From Tolypocladium sp. Sup5 PDA-1 (lineage: Eukaryota > Ascomycota > Sordariomycetes > Hypocreales > Ophiocordycipitaceae), in contig JPHH03000018.1 of the NCBI GenBank assembly GCA_000750105.3, forward strand, positions 496,001 to 560,000: 64,000 nucleotides of DNA, read 5' to 3'. The position numbers and the translations under genes were made by a program. Below the pieces are notes generated by a model. The model saw only the letters and a program-made list of their open reading frames with translations, searched no databases and was not told the origin of the DNA. Position 1 is the first letter of the stretch. Each line of letters starts with the position of its first letter. Shown in pieces: positions 9,590 through 21,100 of this stretch.

Positions 9590-10274
9590 TCATGGCCGGC
9601 CCAGGCTCGACGAGCCGGCAATCTCCCCAATCGCGCCGCGGACATAGTCCACCAGGGCCTTGACCATGCCCTGCGGCCGCGCCTTGCCGTCGACGCCGCG
9701 CACTGGCTCGGTCCCCATGGTGGGCAGCACGTTGTCGCCCGCAGACAGGCTGACAAACAGCGCAAAGGGCACCAGCCAGACGCACAAGCCAAAGTACGAC
9801 GCAATCATCGTGAAGCTCGGCGCGTCGACCTGGTCGAGGTACGACGACCGCTGGTACGCGCGCGTCTGGCCGTGGGAGAAGTGCCGGAACCACACGTAGT
9901 GGTCCAGCAGGACGAGGACTTGGGGCAATGTCAACTCAAGGCTTCCCACGGAGAGAACTGTACGGCATACCACACGAGAGGAGGAACAGCGGGTCGGCGA
10001 GCTTCACAAACGGGAAGCGCCGCATGTTGCCCAGATACACGACGTGCGCCGCGACCCCCAGCAGCGTCGACCAGAACGGAAACCCGTCGACCAGCCACAG
10101 CGTCGCCTGCACGCCGATTATGGTGTATATCAGCCGCGTCAGGAGGCGCTTCGCCACGACCGTGTGCTCCTCGACGAGCTCCGAGAGGTAGTAGAGCCCG
10201 GACGCGATGGCCAGCGTCAGGAAGCAGAAGCCGAGGATGGCCCCCGCGTAGCCGATGAGCGGTAGAATCCACAT
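9590..10274 (-). CDS. ERV26: Erv26/Svp26 (TEX261 family) COPII cargo adaptor membrane protein
   Basis: Two exons (10274-9971 and 9918-9590) encode 210 aa; the 52-nt intron runs 9970-9919 (GTATGC..CCAAG). The product matches the Erv26/Svp26/TEX261 family along its length: MWILPLIGYAG..FLTLAIASGLYYLSELVEEH at the N-terminus, then MRRFPFVKLADPLFLLSC, and the diagnostic 'VPFALFVSLSAGDNVLP' near the C-terminus. About four hydrophobic membrane segments can be seen. In yeast this protein sits in ER/early Golgi membranes and loads type II Golgi proteins (mannosyltransferases, alkaline phosphatase) into COPII vesicles. The start at 10274 gives the conserved N-terminus; an upstream in-frame ATG at 10391 would add 39 unrelated residues. 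Confidence 0.93.
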
Positions 10275-10898
10275 CTTGGAGGGTGTTGACAGAGGCAAGC
10301 TGTCAACGGCCTTGTAACATGGCGGGATGGAGGTGTGTTGTTTTGGAGAAATGGAGGAGGGAGAGGGAAGTTTTCGCAGGGCTGAGGACACGGTTCAGGG
10401 GACGGAGCATTTCAGTCGCGTCGGGGCGGGCCTCTCTTGTTCCGCTCCGGCGGGTGACACAATAAGGCCCGTCACAGGATAGAACAAGGCAAGCCACAAG
10501 ACATGCCTTGCCCGGGAATGCGCATCAAAAGCGCCGGTGAGAATTTCTTACTTTATGGTCTTAAATCATTGCAAGTCTTCTGATGGTACTGCATCGTAAA
10601 AGTAGCCCAATTTGAAGGGACCTTTTTAAACGTGCCTCCCGCCTGTGCTGTGCTTCCTTTTTGTCAACCCCACCACCTCCCACCAGCCTTATCGATACGA
10701 CCCTTGTCCACCACCAAGCATCCCATCCACGAAAAAAAAGTCGGGGACGACAGCATCAGCGACACCGACATCATCGTCTAACCGCCGTCTCCTCTTACCA
10801 ATCTACATGCCATTCCTCACCATACGATAACGCGCTCCGTCGCCAACGCGAATCCCACAAATTAACAGAGTAGAGCGCGCATCGCCGCCGCAGCCGCC
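10275..10898. promoter_or_regulatory. Divergent promoter region of ERV26 and BUD23
   Basis: These 624 bp separate the start codons of two divergently transcribed genes. A long pyrimidine-rich stretch (about 10,640-10,700) and A/C-rich leader sequence precede BUD23. No TATA box stands out, as is usual for housekeeping genes, and no coding frame is supported. Confidence 0.5.
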
Positions 10899-11800
10899 AT
10901 GTCCCGCCCCGAAGACTCCCTGTACGCCCTCACCCCGCCTCATCGCGCTGGATTTCAGTGACTGACCTCACCTCCCCCAGCGCCGCCGACGTGCACTACG
11001 ACGACACCGAGGCCCGCAAGTACACCACCTCGTCCCGCATCCAGACCATCCAGGCCAGCATGACCCGCCGCGCCCTCGAGCTCCTCGACCTCAAGTCCCC
11101 CAGCCTCATCCTCGACGTCGGCTGCGGCAGCGGCCTCTCCGGCGAGATCCTCTCCTCCCTGCCGCCCCAGGAGGGCGGCCCCCACGCCTGGATCGGCATG
11201 GACCTCTCCCCGTCGATGCTCGACGTCGCCCTCCAGCGCGACGTCGACGGCGACCTGCTCCTCGCCGACATGGGCCAGGGCGTGCCCTTCCGCGCGGGGA
11301 CCTTCGACGCCGCCATCTCCATCTCCGCCATCCAGTGGCTCTGCAGCGCCGAGTCCAGCGACACCTCCCCCACCGGCCGCCTCTCCCGCTTCTTCAACGG
11401 CCTCTACGCGTCGCTCAGGCGCGGCGGCCGCGCCGTCTGCCAGTTCTACCCCAAAAACGACGTCCAGCGCAACATGATCACCCAGGCCGCCGTCAAGGCC
11501 GGCTTCGGCGCCGGCATCCTCGAGGACGACCCGGGCACCAAGAACGTCAAGCTGTACCTTGTGCTCACCGCCGGCACTAGCGCCGTCGAGGGCGGGCCCG
11601 GCGACATCACCGGCGTCGTGGCCGGCATGGACGGCGTCGACGTCATGGACGCCCGCAAGAAGCTCAAGGCCAACAGCACCTCCGTCAAAAAGGGCAGCAA
11701 GGCGTGGATCGTCAAGAAGAAGGAGCAGATGGAGCGCAAGGGCAGGGTCGTCAAGTCCACGTCCAAGTACACTGGGCGCAAGCGTCGGATTGCCTTTTGA
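10899..11800 (+). CDS. BUD23: 18S rRNA (guanine-N7)-methyltransferase Bud23
   Basis: Exon 1 (10899-10921) codes only MSRPEDSL up to a split codon. A 59-nt intron (10922-10980, GTACGC..CCCCAG) is followed by exon 2 (10981-11800), giving 280 aa. The SAM-binding motif I is DVGCGSG (53-59), then GMDLSPSMLD, DMGQGVPFRAGTFDAAISISAIQWLC and the FYPKND loop, all near-identical to yeast Bud23 and human BUD23/WBSCR22. The basic C-terminus ends in TGRKRRIAF, the conserved WBS_methylT tail that contacts Trm112. The enzyme methylates one guanosine of 18S rRNA in the nucleus during small-subunit maturation. The short first exon matters: a GTG-initiated frame at 10958 looks longer but lacks the conserved MSRPE start. 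Confidence 0.96.
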
Positions 11801-12089
11801 GCGGCAGCCCTTGCGTGGGCATCTACGGATCACTGCTTGAATTTACGACATGGGCATGGCGTTTGGGGTTTACCATTGTTGTGGCTAAAAGATGTCACTA
11901 GATAGGGACAAATAGATACCCTTGTTTCAAGCATCCTTCATTCATTGTATCGTTCATTGCTTGTCACATCCAAGCCGAGCCAGCCAGGGAGATGCGACTC
12001 CGCGGCTCAATCTCTCTCATGACCGAGAATATCTCTCTCTTGTCTAACATTGGTCTGACGTTTGGCATAAACACCCATTCTCCTCCACT

Positions 12090-14256
12090 CTACTCGGGCC
12101 TCATGGTGGGGAACGCCAGCACCTCGCGGATGCTGTAGTTGTCCGTCAGGAACATCATCATGCGGTCGATACCCATGCCCCAGCCACCGGTGGGCGGCAG
12201 ACCGTGCTCAAGAGCGCGGCAGAAGGTCTCGTCAACCATCTGCGCCTCGTCGTCACCCTGGGCCTTCTGGCGCGCCTGCTCCTCGAAGTTCATGCGCTGC
12301 TCAGCGGCAACATTCAACTCGGTGTAGCTGTCAAGGTCAGCATCCGTACGTATATCATGATATCTGCAAGTGGTTTGACTTACGCATTGGCAATCTCCTT
12401 GGTGGCAACGAAAACCTCGAATCGCTCGCAAAGACCAGGGGTGGTGCGCGACGTCTTGGCCAGAGGGGACATCATCTTGGGGTGGCCCATGATAAAGGTA
12501 GGGTTGATCTGGATTCAGTCAGCTTTGCTTCTCGTTCCAACAAAGGAGAGATGTGCTTACGCATCGAGACTCGAGGAACTCGCCCACCAGCGCATCAATC
12601 ATGCGCGCGTTGGTCAGGGGTGGGTTGCACTCGACGTTGGTCTTCTTGAGCATGCGCTTGAGGAAGTCGCCAGTCGCATCGGTGTGCAGCTCGTCGGCGG
12701 GAGGGAACTTTTCGTCGCAAGCCTCCTCGAGAGCGGGAATCATGTCAATCTTGGGCCAAGGGGCCTCCCAGTTGATGGTAATCTCCTCGCCCTTGATGTT
12801 GTGGAAGGTGGTCTTGTACGAGCCGTGGATGTGCTTGACCAGGCCACTGACGAGGTCCTCGGTCATGCCAATGAGGTCGTTGACGTCGGCGTAGGCCATG
12901 TAAAACTCCAAGCTGGTGAATTCTGATGCTTGTTAGGGATGGGTTCATGGCCAGCTACAGGGCAAGTACACACCAGGGTTGTGAGTGAGATCCACGCTCT
13001 CGTTTCGGAACTGTCGCCCCATCTCGTAGACCCGGCTCAGGCCACCAACAACCAGCATCTTGAGGTACAGCTCAGGCGCCACACGCAGGAACATGTCCAT
13101 GTTGAGGTCGTTGTGGTGGGTTATGAACGGGCGGGCCGTGGCACCGCCGGCAATGGGGTTCAGCATGGGGGTCTGCACCGACACAAAGTCGCGGTCATCG
13201 AACCACCGGCGAAGGTACGAGTCGGCCTTGGCTCTGGTGAGGAAGATTTGTCTGGATCTGTCGTTCATCATGAGATCGAGATATCGCTGGCGGAACCGCT
13301 GCTCGGGGTTCTTGAAGCCATAGTGGTCGTCGGGGATCTGTCACGAATCAGCACGGTAAGAGTGGAAATGCGTACACCCAATGTTCCCGTACCTGGTGCA
13401 AGCACGGCGACAGAAGGGTGACCTCGGTCGCGGCAATGGACAGCTCGCCGGAAAAGTCGCCGCTGCCCTGCTTGGTCTTGGGGTTCGTCCGGCTCGGGTA
13501 ACCCTTGATGCCGATGATGTCGCCTCTGCGAAGGTGCATGTGCTGCTCGTCAAAGGTCGGCGCGCCCTCGCCGACGTTGTCGGCCTGCGCGAGGACCTGG
13601 AGCCGCGTGCCCTGCGATGCGTCAGTCGAGCCGTCCAATTCACGTCGGACAGGACGGCAGGCGAACCTCGGAGCGGATGTCGTAAAAGTAGAGCTTGCTG
13701 CCGGCAGAACGCTTGACGTATATTCTCCCAGCCAGCTGGACCTGCTTGGACGGGTCGGACTCGCCGTTCTTGAGGTGGGAGAACTCATCGGCGAACTTGC
13801 GGATGTCGTAGGTGACGTGGAACTGGGGCGGAAGTTAGAAACGCGCCCTCTGGGAGACGCTCGGAGGTGTAGAGTACCTTGTAAGGGTAGGCCTTGCCCT
13901 GCTCGTGGAGGTCGGCGACCGCACGCGATCGAATCTCAAAGTACTATCCCCGGCGAGGTCAGTCTCTGCCCAACGCAAGGGAGACGGGGATCCAGGAGAC
14001 GGCGTCTGCGCACCTGGTTCGGCGTGAGCTCCTTTTCCGCAGCCTCAGCGTTTCTGCTGCTGCCGCCGGCCGCGGGCTGCGGGTTCGCGGCCTGCTTCTC
14101 CTTGCGGGCGGCCTCCTTCTCGCGGGCCTTCTGGCGCTTCTTGAGCTCCGTCTTGGAGATCATCTCGCCCGTGACCTCGTCGAGGTGCAGCTTGGCGACG
14201 GCGGCGGTGGCGTCGGCGGCAGGGTCGCCGCCCGCGGGCGTCTGGTTGTCGGGCAT
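12090..14256 (-). CDS. KRS1: Cytosolic lysyl-tRNA synthetase (class II)
   Basis: Eight exons: 14256-14014, 13943-13878, 13822-13667, 13611-13393, 13337-12974, 12922-12561, 12508-12384 and 12327-12090. The seven introns are 51-70 nt with GT..AG ends, and the exons sum to 591 codons (590 aa). The N-terminal extension is Lys/Glu/Ala-rich (ELKKRQKAREKEAARKEKQ), typical of eukaryotic KRS and implicated in tRNA binding. It is followed by an OB-fold anticodon-binding domain and the class II catalytic core. Motif 2 is FRNESVDLTHNPEF (about 338-351) and motif 3 is GGWGMGIDRMMMFL (about 559-572). It charges tRNA-Lys with lysine in the cytosol. One short mitochondrial-type presequence would be expected if it were dual targeted; none is seen. 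The gene is convergent with BUD23, with 289 bp between the stop codons. Confidence 0.96.
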
Positions 14257-15309
14257 GGCTGGTGCTCGTGGATTGGGTTGTTGTTGTCTGAAGATGTAGC
14301 GATTCTCCGCTGATTTTTATGGTCGCGAGTCGAGTCACAGCAGCAGCCACGGTCGGAGGCAGAAAATGCAGTCACCCCGCCATCGGGTTTGGCGGGGTCT
14401 GGCAAGCCCTGTCCTGGCCCCTGGCTGCGGGAGCCCGGAAAATTCAATTGGCCGGAACGCCGTGAGTCACTTTGCCGTGTGCCGATTCAGGCCCGCCAAC
14501 CAACCATCTTACACCAAACACTTGCATGACAGAAACAAGCCGAGTCTCGAGGTTGGACAAGGTGCACGCAATTATTGCTCGTTGAGCTTGCTACGTCGAC
14601 TTACTTCCGCTTCAGACTCATGAAATGTCAGATATCAAATTGGAGAATTTCAAGTCATCAAACAAGCCGCCGTCAAAGGCAGCATGTGAGACAGATACCG
14701 TGTGCTCGAGGCAGGCCGCAGTCGTGTGGAAGCACAGCATCAGTGCAGCACATCCCAATGCAAGCCTGGTGAAGCCACAGCAAGACTCCATTCAACTGGC
14801 AACATATTTTAGACTCCAAAAACACTGGTTTATTCTTCCACATGAGATTGTTAAACTGGCGCACATGCAATTCTATTTCCCTTCCCCGACCCACAGTTCC
14901 CTCGGACATCCCGAGTCCTCGGTGCTCACCACAAAATGGCACACTTCTCCCATCCACCTCGTCGATACACCCATCGTCTTCCACCGCTGCCACGCGCATC
15001 CCAAAGGGCGCAAACCTCGCCACAGGGCGCCAGCAGCCAGCGCCGTGACGTTAGCGCGTGTCTGCACGCTCCGGCTCCGGCTCTTCTCCACGTGTACGAA
15101 AGAGGGCGCCGGTGGCTGCCCCGCAACGCCGCATCTTAATTCAGATATATCCCACCAACGGACTCCAAATCTTAAGCACTCTTCAAGGCCACGGACCTAG
15201 CCGCTCACTTTTCAGCACATATTCTCATCTCTGCACATATCCCATCCCTACTCATATCCCATCCCTACACTCATCCTCATCCAGCGTCCTCGGCGCTCCC
15301 GCCGCCACC
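14257..15309. promoter_or_regulatory. Divergent promoter region of KRS1 and ACS-like gene
   Basis: 1.05 kb between two divergent start codons. Frames here (14625-15200 +, 14673-15023 -) overlap on opposite strands and resemble no family. Close to the ACS-like start are near-repeats of 'catatcccatccctac' (about 15,235-15,275), probably leader sequence. Confidence 0.45.
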
Positions 15310-16641
15310 ATGGCCCTCTCCCGCTGCGCCGCCAAGATCGCCGCCCCGGACCCCAACTCCATCAGCGCCGTCTTGATGCCCGTCCTCACCAACCTCTACG
15401 ACCGCCAGTCCAACCCCTCCGGCTTCGTCAACCTCGGCGTCGCGGAGAACAGCCTCATGCACGAGACGCTGCTCGCCCACATGCGCGCCCACCTGCGCGT
15501 CCCGGACCTCGCCCTCACCTACGGCGACGGCTACACGCGCCTCCGCGCCGCCGTCGCCCGCTTCCTCACCCGGCACCTCCGGCCCGTCGCGCCCATCGAG
15601 CCCGCGCACGTGCTCGTCAGCAACGGCTGCACGCCCGCCATCGAGAACATGGCGTGGGCGGTCGCGGATCCCGGGGACGGTGTCCTGATAGGGCGGCCGT
15701 ACTACGGGGCGTTCCCCTCGGACGTCGGCCGGAGGACCGGCGTCGAGCTCATCCCACTGGCCTTTGGCGAGCTGGACCCCATGGGCCTCGCGGCCGTCGA
15801 CAAGCACGAAGAGGCCATCCTCGCCGCAAAAGAGCGCGGCCAGCGCATCGCCGCCCTCATCCTCGCGCACCCGCACAACCCCCTCGGGCGGTGCTACCCG
15901 CGCGCCGTGCTCGTCGCCTACATGCGCCTCTGCCAGCGGCACCAGGTGCACCTCATCAGCGACGAGATCTACGCGCTCTCCGTCTTCGAGAACCGCGTCG
16001 ACACGGACTCGGACATCGCACCGGTGCCCTTCGAGTCCGTCCTGTCCATCGACCCGGCCGGCATCATCGACCCGGCGCTGGTGCACGTCCTCTGGGGCAT
16101 GTCCAAGGACTTTGGCGCCAACGGCCTGCGCATGGGCTTCACAATCTCGCAGCACAGCGCCCCCGTGCGCACCGCCCTGCAGGCCGTCTTCGAGTTCTCG
16201 TGGACCTCGTCGCTGTCGGACCTCGTCACCGCGGACATCCTCGAGGACGACGCCTGGGTCGAGGACTACATCCGCGAGAACCAGCGCAAGCTCGCCGAGC
16301 ACCACGAGAAGGTCGTCGTCTGGGCGCGCAAGCACGGCATCGAGCACGCGCCGGGCGCCAACGCGGGCTTCTTCGTGTGGGTGAACCTGGGGGAAGCGTA
16401 CAAAAGGCATCACCCGGGCGAGGAGGTCGCGGACATTGACGCGGCGGTCATGGACGGCCTGCTCGAGCACAGGATCTTCCTGGCGGACGGGGTGCGGTTC
16501 GGGGCCGAGCAGCCGGGGTGGTTTCGGATCATCTTTACTCAGGAGGCGGGTTACCTGGAGTTGGGTCTGCAGCGGATCGTGGCGGCCATCAAAGGGGCAT
16601 GTCTAGAGCTGCCGTATAGGACGAATGGTGTACAGGAATAA
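15310..16641 (+). CDS. ACC synthase-like / class I-II aminotransferase (PLP enzyme)
   Basis: A single exon encodes 443 aa. The ATG at 15310 sits in an ideal context (gccgccaccATGg); the frame is open upstream but that part has no family similarity. The fold-type I PLP signatures are complete: NLGVAEN at the start of the domain, YGDGYTRLRAA, HPHNPLGR (N190), SDEIYALSVF (D218, Y221), and the Schiff-base lysine K266 in WGMSKDFGANGLRMG with R274. This pattern is that of 1-aminocyclopropane-1-carboxylate synthase-like proteins. In fungi these rarely make ACC and include aminotransferases and C-S lyase-like enzymes of secondary metabolism. No other biosynthetic gene is visible, so the substrate is open. 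It is the last intact gene before the RIP-mutated block. Confidence 0.92.
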   Translation: MALSRCAAKIAAPDPNSISAVLMPVLTNLYDRQSNPSGFVNLGVAENSLMHETLLAHMRAHLRVPDLALTYGDGYTRLRAAVARFLTRHLRPVAPIEPAHVLVSNGCTPAIENMAWAVADPGDGVLIGRPYYGAFPSDVGRRTGVELIPLAFGELDPMGLAAVDKHEEAILAAKERGQRIAALILAHPHNPLGRCYPRAVLVAYMRLCQRHQVHLISDEIYALSVFENRVDTDSDIAPVPFESVLSIDPAGIIDPALVHVLWGMSKDFGANGLRMGFTISQHSAPVRTALQAVFEFSWTSSLSDLVTADILEDDAWVEDYIRENQRKLAEHHEKVVVWARKHGIEHAPGANAGFFVWVNLGEAYKRHHPGEEVADIDAAVMDGLLEHRIFLADGVRFGAEQPGWFRIIFTQEAGYLELGLQRIVAAIKGACLELPYRTNGVQE

Positions 16642-16960
16642 GCGGCGCTGAAGAGAGTAAGGAGATCAGAAACACACTACACCTTGGTTCCTGGCTCATC
16701 GTCACCTCCTTTGTTTGCTGCCTCGGTATGCATGTCCCGTTCCTCGCTATCTATATATAAGAAGGGCTGCCGTTCCAGAACGAGTTGATGCCGTTAATGT
16801 TCTGCTACGAGAAGTAGCACGGCCACTAGAAGCAAACAATCAAGTAGCGATACTGCGACGAACGCGACACTGCTCTTTTCAATTTGCGAGACGTACCTCC
16901 GACCTAGACACAAGCGGTTTAAGGCCCTGATCTACGAGTCCGTTAAAAATAAGCCAGGAC
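16642..16960. other. Transition from gene-rich DNA to RIP-mutated repeats
   Basis: Contains the 3' flank of the ACS-like gene. From about 16,950 CpA and TpG become rare, TpA becomes dominant and the long open frames end. The frame at 16715-16930 has no recognisable content. Confidence 0.6.
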
Positions 16961-17159
16961 TATGCAAGAGTACGTCCCCACTCAATTTTAGCGTGAAGGT
17001 TCCCTCGTACCGTCTAGGTTGCTTATGCATAGTCTAGCCTAATTCGAATAGTCTGCTCACCGCCCTCTATGCCCCTTATCTTCGTGATACTAGTAATCTT
17101 TATAGTAATTTCAGTACTATTATAATCCTCGCGATGCCCTTAAGACGATAGGGCATATA

Positions 17160-17800
17160 GGCAAGCTAGGCGGCGGCGAGCTAGTCGTTAGATACGGCCG
17201 ATTCGGCCCGATCCCCTTGAACTATATAGAGCCTAGACTAAGAGCTACGTCTACTAGAGCTTATCCTCGAGGCTAAGCGCGATAGCTAGCTTATTAGTAA
17301 GAAAGCTATATTCGTAAGGGCGATATTCGAGAAATTTATATTAATCTTAGAGGATAAGTTCCCTAGGCGGCCCTAGAATATTAGGATACTTAAAAATAAG
17401 TATCGCTAATTACGAGACTTTTAGCGGGTATTTAAGGATACGGTAGGACTATCGGGCTAAGATTATTTGTATATTACGGGCAAATACTCGATTAGCGAGG
17501 AAAACGCGGTATTACTTAAAGTAAGGCATAGCAAGGCGATATATAAAAAAGTTAATCGTAGTCTCTTATAGCGGGTAAGGGATTTCGACTTTACTAAGTA
17601 GTATAAGGTCTTCTTAGATAATTAGATAATAGGGCTATTTATAGCTAAGGATTTAATAATATTATATTTAAAGAGATAATTAAGGGGGTCCTAGCCTCGT
17701 TTACTAAAACCGCTCGTTAATAAGAAGAATAAGCTAATATAGAGATAACTAAGGATAGAAATAATATATTATTATTACTAATACTATTAGTATTATAATA
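17160..17800 (+). pseudogene. RIP-mutated relic of a Myb/SANT-like DNA-binding protein
   Basis: Reading through the TAG/TAA codons, one frame runs from about 17,160 to 17,800. A helix-rich segment with 'LLELILEAKRD' is followed by 'FPRRP-NIRILKNKYR-LRDF' and 'RVFKDTVGLSG-DY'. This layout resembles Myb/SANT-like domains of fungal transposon-associated and orphan proteins (NKY..L...W-type helix 3 followed by a GLSG-W/D motif). The stops fall where CAG, CAA or TGG codons are expected. It may be the DNA-binding partner of a Harbinger-type element, but no transposase adjoins it. Family assignment is tentative. Confidence 0.4.
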
Positions 17801-17812
17801 ACTTATAAGGGC

Positions 17813-17836
17813 AATGCCTATAATATTATAGGCATT
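17813..17836. repeat. Perfect 24-bp palindrome
   Basis: The two 12-base arms of aatgcctataat / attataggcatt are exact reverse complements. It lies seven bases before the 264-bp direct repeat and may mark an old insertion edge. Confidence 0.6.
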
Positions 17837-17842
17837 AGTATT

Positions 17843-18106
17843 ATTATAAGGTATAGGGGCATTAATACTAGGAAGCCAGGCTACGATAAGGAGCCAGGCT
17901 ATGAGGTTAGGTGTAATAGAATAATACCTAGGTCACGTAAATAGTCGTAGTAACTTAAGCGCGAGTCGGCGGCGAACTATTGCCCCGGCAAGCTTAAGTC
18001 TTGTATACTTAATAGAATGTGCTCGTGCTCTTGCCTAACGATCCTACCTCCCTATAGGTAATTAATCTATTATATAATTAAATACTTATTCGAGTTAGTA
18101 TTATAA
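17843..18106 (+). repeat. 5' LTR (264 bp) of Ty3/gypsy element 1
   Basis: This 264-bp segment recurs at 25895-26158 with the same length and differs almost only by C/T and G/A changes. The 5' copy keeps more C and G than the 3' copy. The ends are inferred from where similarity starts and stops. No matching target-site duplication is visible outside the two repeats (gtatt vs cgaga). Confidence 0.75.
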
Positions 18107-21100
18107 TTCTTAAGCTTTAACTAACGGTTACTCGGAAGCACGATACTAACTAGGAATACCCGCCGAACCGTAGTAGTATAAGCGGCTACGCGATAGGGAG
18201 AATCCTCTAGTTAATAAGGCGATTTTACCTAAAGTAAATCTACTCCTATAAATACTATTCGAGCTAATATCTCGAATCCTTAAGAGGATATGCTAGATAT
18301 AGAGGCGATTTAGGATTAAATTCGTTATCTTAAGGAGTTAAAATAATTAAAGTAACGAGAATCCTAGTTATAAAGCGAAATCTCCTAAGTACGGGGTAGT
18401 AGTAATAATATTACCCTTTCTACCCGAATTCGCTACTAATATAGGAGTAATTTATTAGATAATATTAGTAATAGTAGGGTTAAGCTAAAGTACCTTATAG
18501 AGCTTAGATACCTTACTAATCCCTAGTAATAGGATAGCTAGCTTAATAACTTAGAAAGAGCGTTTAAGGGAGTAAAGAAAAAGTATTATAAAGATAATAT
18601 AAAGATTTTACTCGCCTTAGATAATATATACTATAAAGGTAGAGCGAGATAGGATTAATTCCTTAGAGAGTATTTTAAAAAAGAAAGAGAGATCCTTAAG
18701 GAAAATTAAAAGAGATTCTAAGAATAGACCCTTACTCTCTTAAAAGACTCTATTAATTATTAAGTATTAATCGCTACTTAATAAGAAAGTACCCGATAAT
18801 AGGAAGGTTAATCCCTAATAGAATTTAATATATATCTAGATTTACTAGAAAAATATTTTAATTAAGCTCCTAAAATTAATTAAGCATTTACGTTCTTTAG
18901 TAAATTATAATATAATTTATAAGAAAAGATTAACTTATATATTATTATTAAAGGTAAAAGCTAGGAGTAAATTATATAAATTATATAATAGTTATAGGAT
19001 ATATTAGATTATAAAGGAAAATAAAGGAGTAATTAATTAGAGAATATACTCCTTATAAAGTTTCCCTAGCGAAAGTTTTATAATTTACCTAGGATTCGTT
19101 AATTATCTAATACCTCGAATATTTCTAATTCTATAATTATAGCTACTAAGAATAAAAAGAAGAATCCTATAATAAAGGAAGGGAAGATCCTTACCTATTA
19201 TAAGTATAAAAGTAATAAATATCTTTAGAATTACTATCTAAAATAGAAGAAGTAAAAAGGAAAAGATTAGAAGTTAAAGTAGCTACCCTTACTTTAACTA
19301 ATCTAGTATAGATTAAAATAACCTATTAATTTTATACCCTAATTATAATTTAAGAGCGAATTAGTCTTAAAATATATATTAATTTAGATACCTATTTAAA
19401 GGTTAATCTTATTAGTATTATATTTACTTAAAAATACTAATTATAATAAGTATTATATATAATACTAAAGCTTATTACTCTAGGATAGTTCTAAATCTCT
19501 TATTATAGGGTTTAGGAAGTACTATTTTAAATTATTAATTCCTATAGGGACTTACAGCGAATAAATTATTATTATATCACTATCGATCGGGACCTAAATC
19601 TTAAGGGAAGCCTTATTTTATTAGGAATACTTACCCTTATTTCCGAATATATTTATTTATCTCTTATAAATAGAAAATAGTAGTTTAAATACTAATAGAG
19701 TAGTATTAAAATCTTAGATCTAGTATAATTTACTTAGGAAAGTTAAAATAAAGTAAAAGTTTTTGCTATTATTAAGAAAACTAGAAATAATAAAGTCCTA
19801 TTATAGGATAAAGAGGTATCGATACCCTAGGGATAAGATATTAATTTACTTAAGGAGTTATAAGACTTCGTAGATATAGCTAATATTACTCGAGCTACGA
19901 TACTCCCTTTATATAAGACTATAGATTATATAATTAATCTATTATTAAATACTATGCTACCTTAAAGTAGAATCTATCTATTATCCCTTATTAAATTATA
20001 AGAGCTATAATAATATATTACTAATAGCTTAGTAAATAGCTAAATATAAGCTTCGAAAAGTCTTACTAGAGTACTTATTCTCTTTATTCTAAAAAAGGAT
20101 AGTTTACTATAATTATATATTAACTATCGTAGACTAAATTAAATTTCGGTTAAGAATCGCTATACTTTACCCCTTATTTCGGAAATTCTTAATTATTATT
20201 AAGGGGCTAAGTATTATATAAAACTTAATATTAAAGATATATATTATTATATTTATATTAAGGAAGGTAATAAATAGAAAATAATATTTTAGACCTAATA
20301 TAGTTATTATAAATATTTAGTAATATTATTTAGTCTTATAAATACGCTAGCTACCTTTTAGTATTATATTTATAAAGTATTTTAGGGACTCGTCGATATT
20401 ATTTATATTATCTATCTAAACGATATCCTTATTTATTTAGGAAATAAAGAGGAATATATATAATATATTCGATAGGTCCTTAAATATCTATAGGCGGCGG
20501 AACTCTATATTAAACCTATAAAATATGAGTTTTTTAAGGATTCTATAGATTTCCTTAGCTTTATCTTATTTATAGAAGGGATAAGTATAGACTTAAGTTA
20601 GGTTTAAACGATTACTAAGTAAGAAGAGCTAATAATATATAAGGAGATTTAAGTCTTCCTTAAGTTCTATAATTTTTATCGTTAATTTATCTATAGATAT
20701 TCTAAAATTATAGCTCCGCTTATACCTCTTCTTAAAGGTAATTAATAAGGTAAGAAACTAAGGAAGGTATAGTTAAATAATACCGAATTACTAGCGTTTC
20801 GCTTATTAAAATAAGCCTTTTAAGAAGCGCTACTCCTATAGTATTTTAATTTATAACTCCTAACCTAAATTAAGACTAATACCTTAAAATTTATAATAGT
20901 TAGAATATTATTATAACTAAATACCTAAAGGCATTAGTATTTAAATATATTTTAGTCTTAGAAATTTACTTTAATAAAAGTAAATTATAAAACTCCTAAT
21001 TAAGAGTTATTTACTATTATAGAATTATTTAAATACTAGCGATATTATCTTAAGGGTATATTAAATATTAAGGTCTAGTCTAATTACTAGAATTTATAAA

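Noticed and set aside
9419..10258. 279-codon plus-strand frame
   Set aside because: It is antisense to ERV26, whose spliced product has a clear full-length family match.
14625..15200. 191-codon frame upstream of the ACS-like gene
   Set aside because: No recognisable domain, overlaps opposing frames, and lies in the divergent promoter region.
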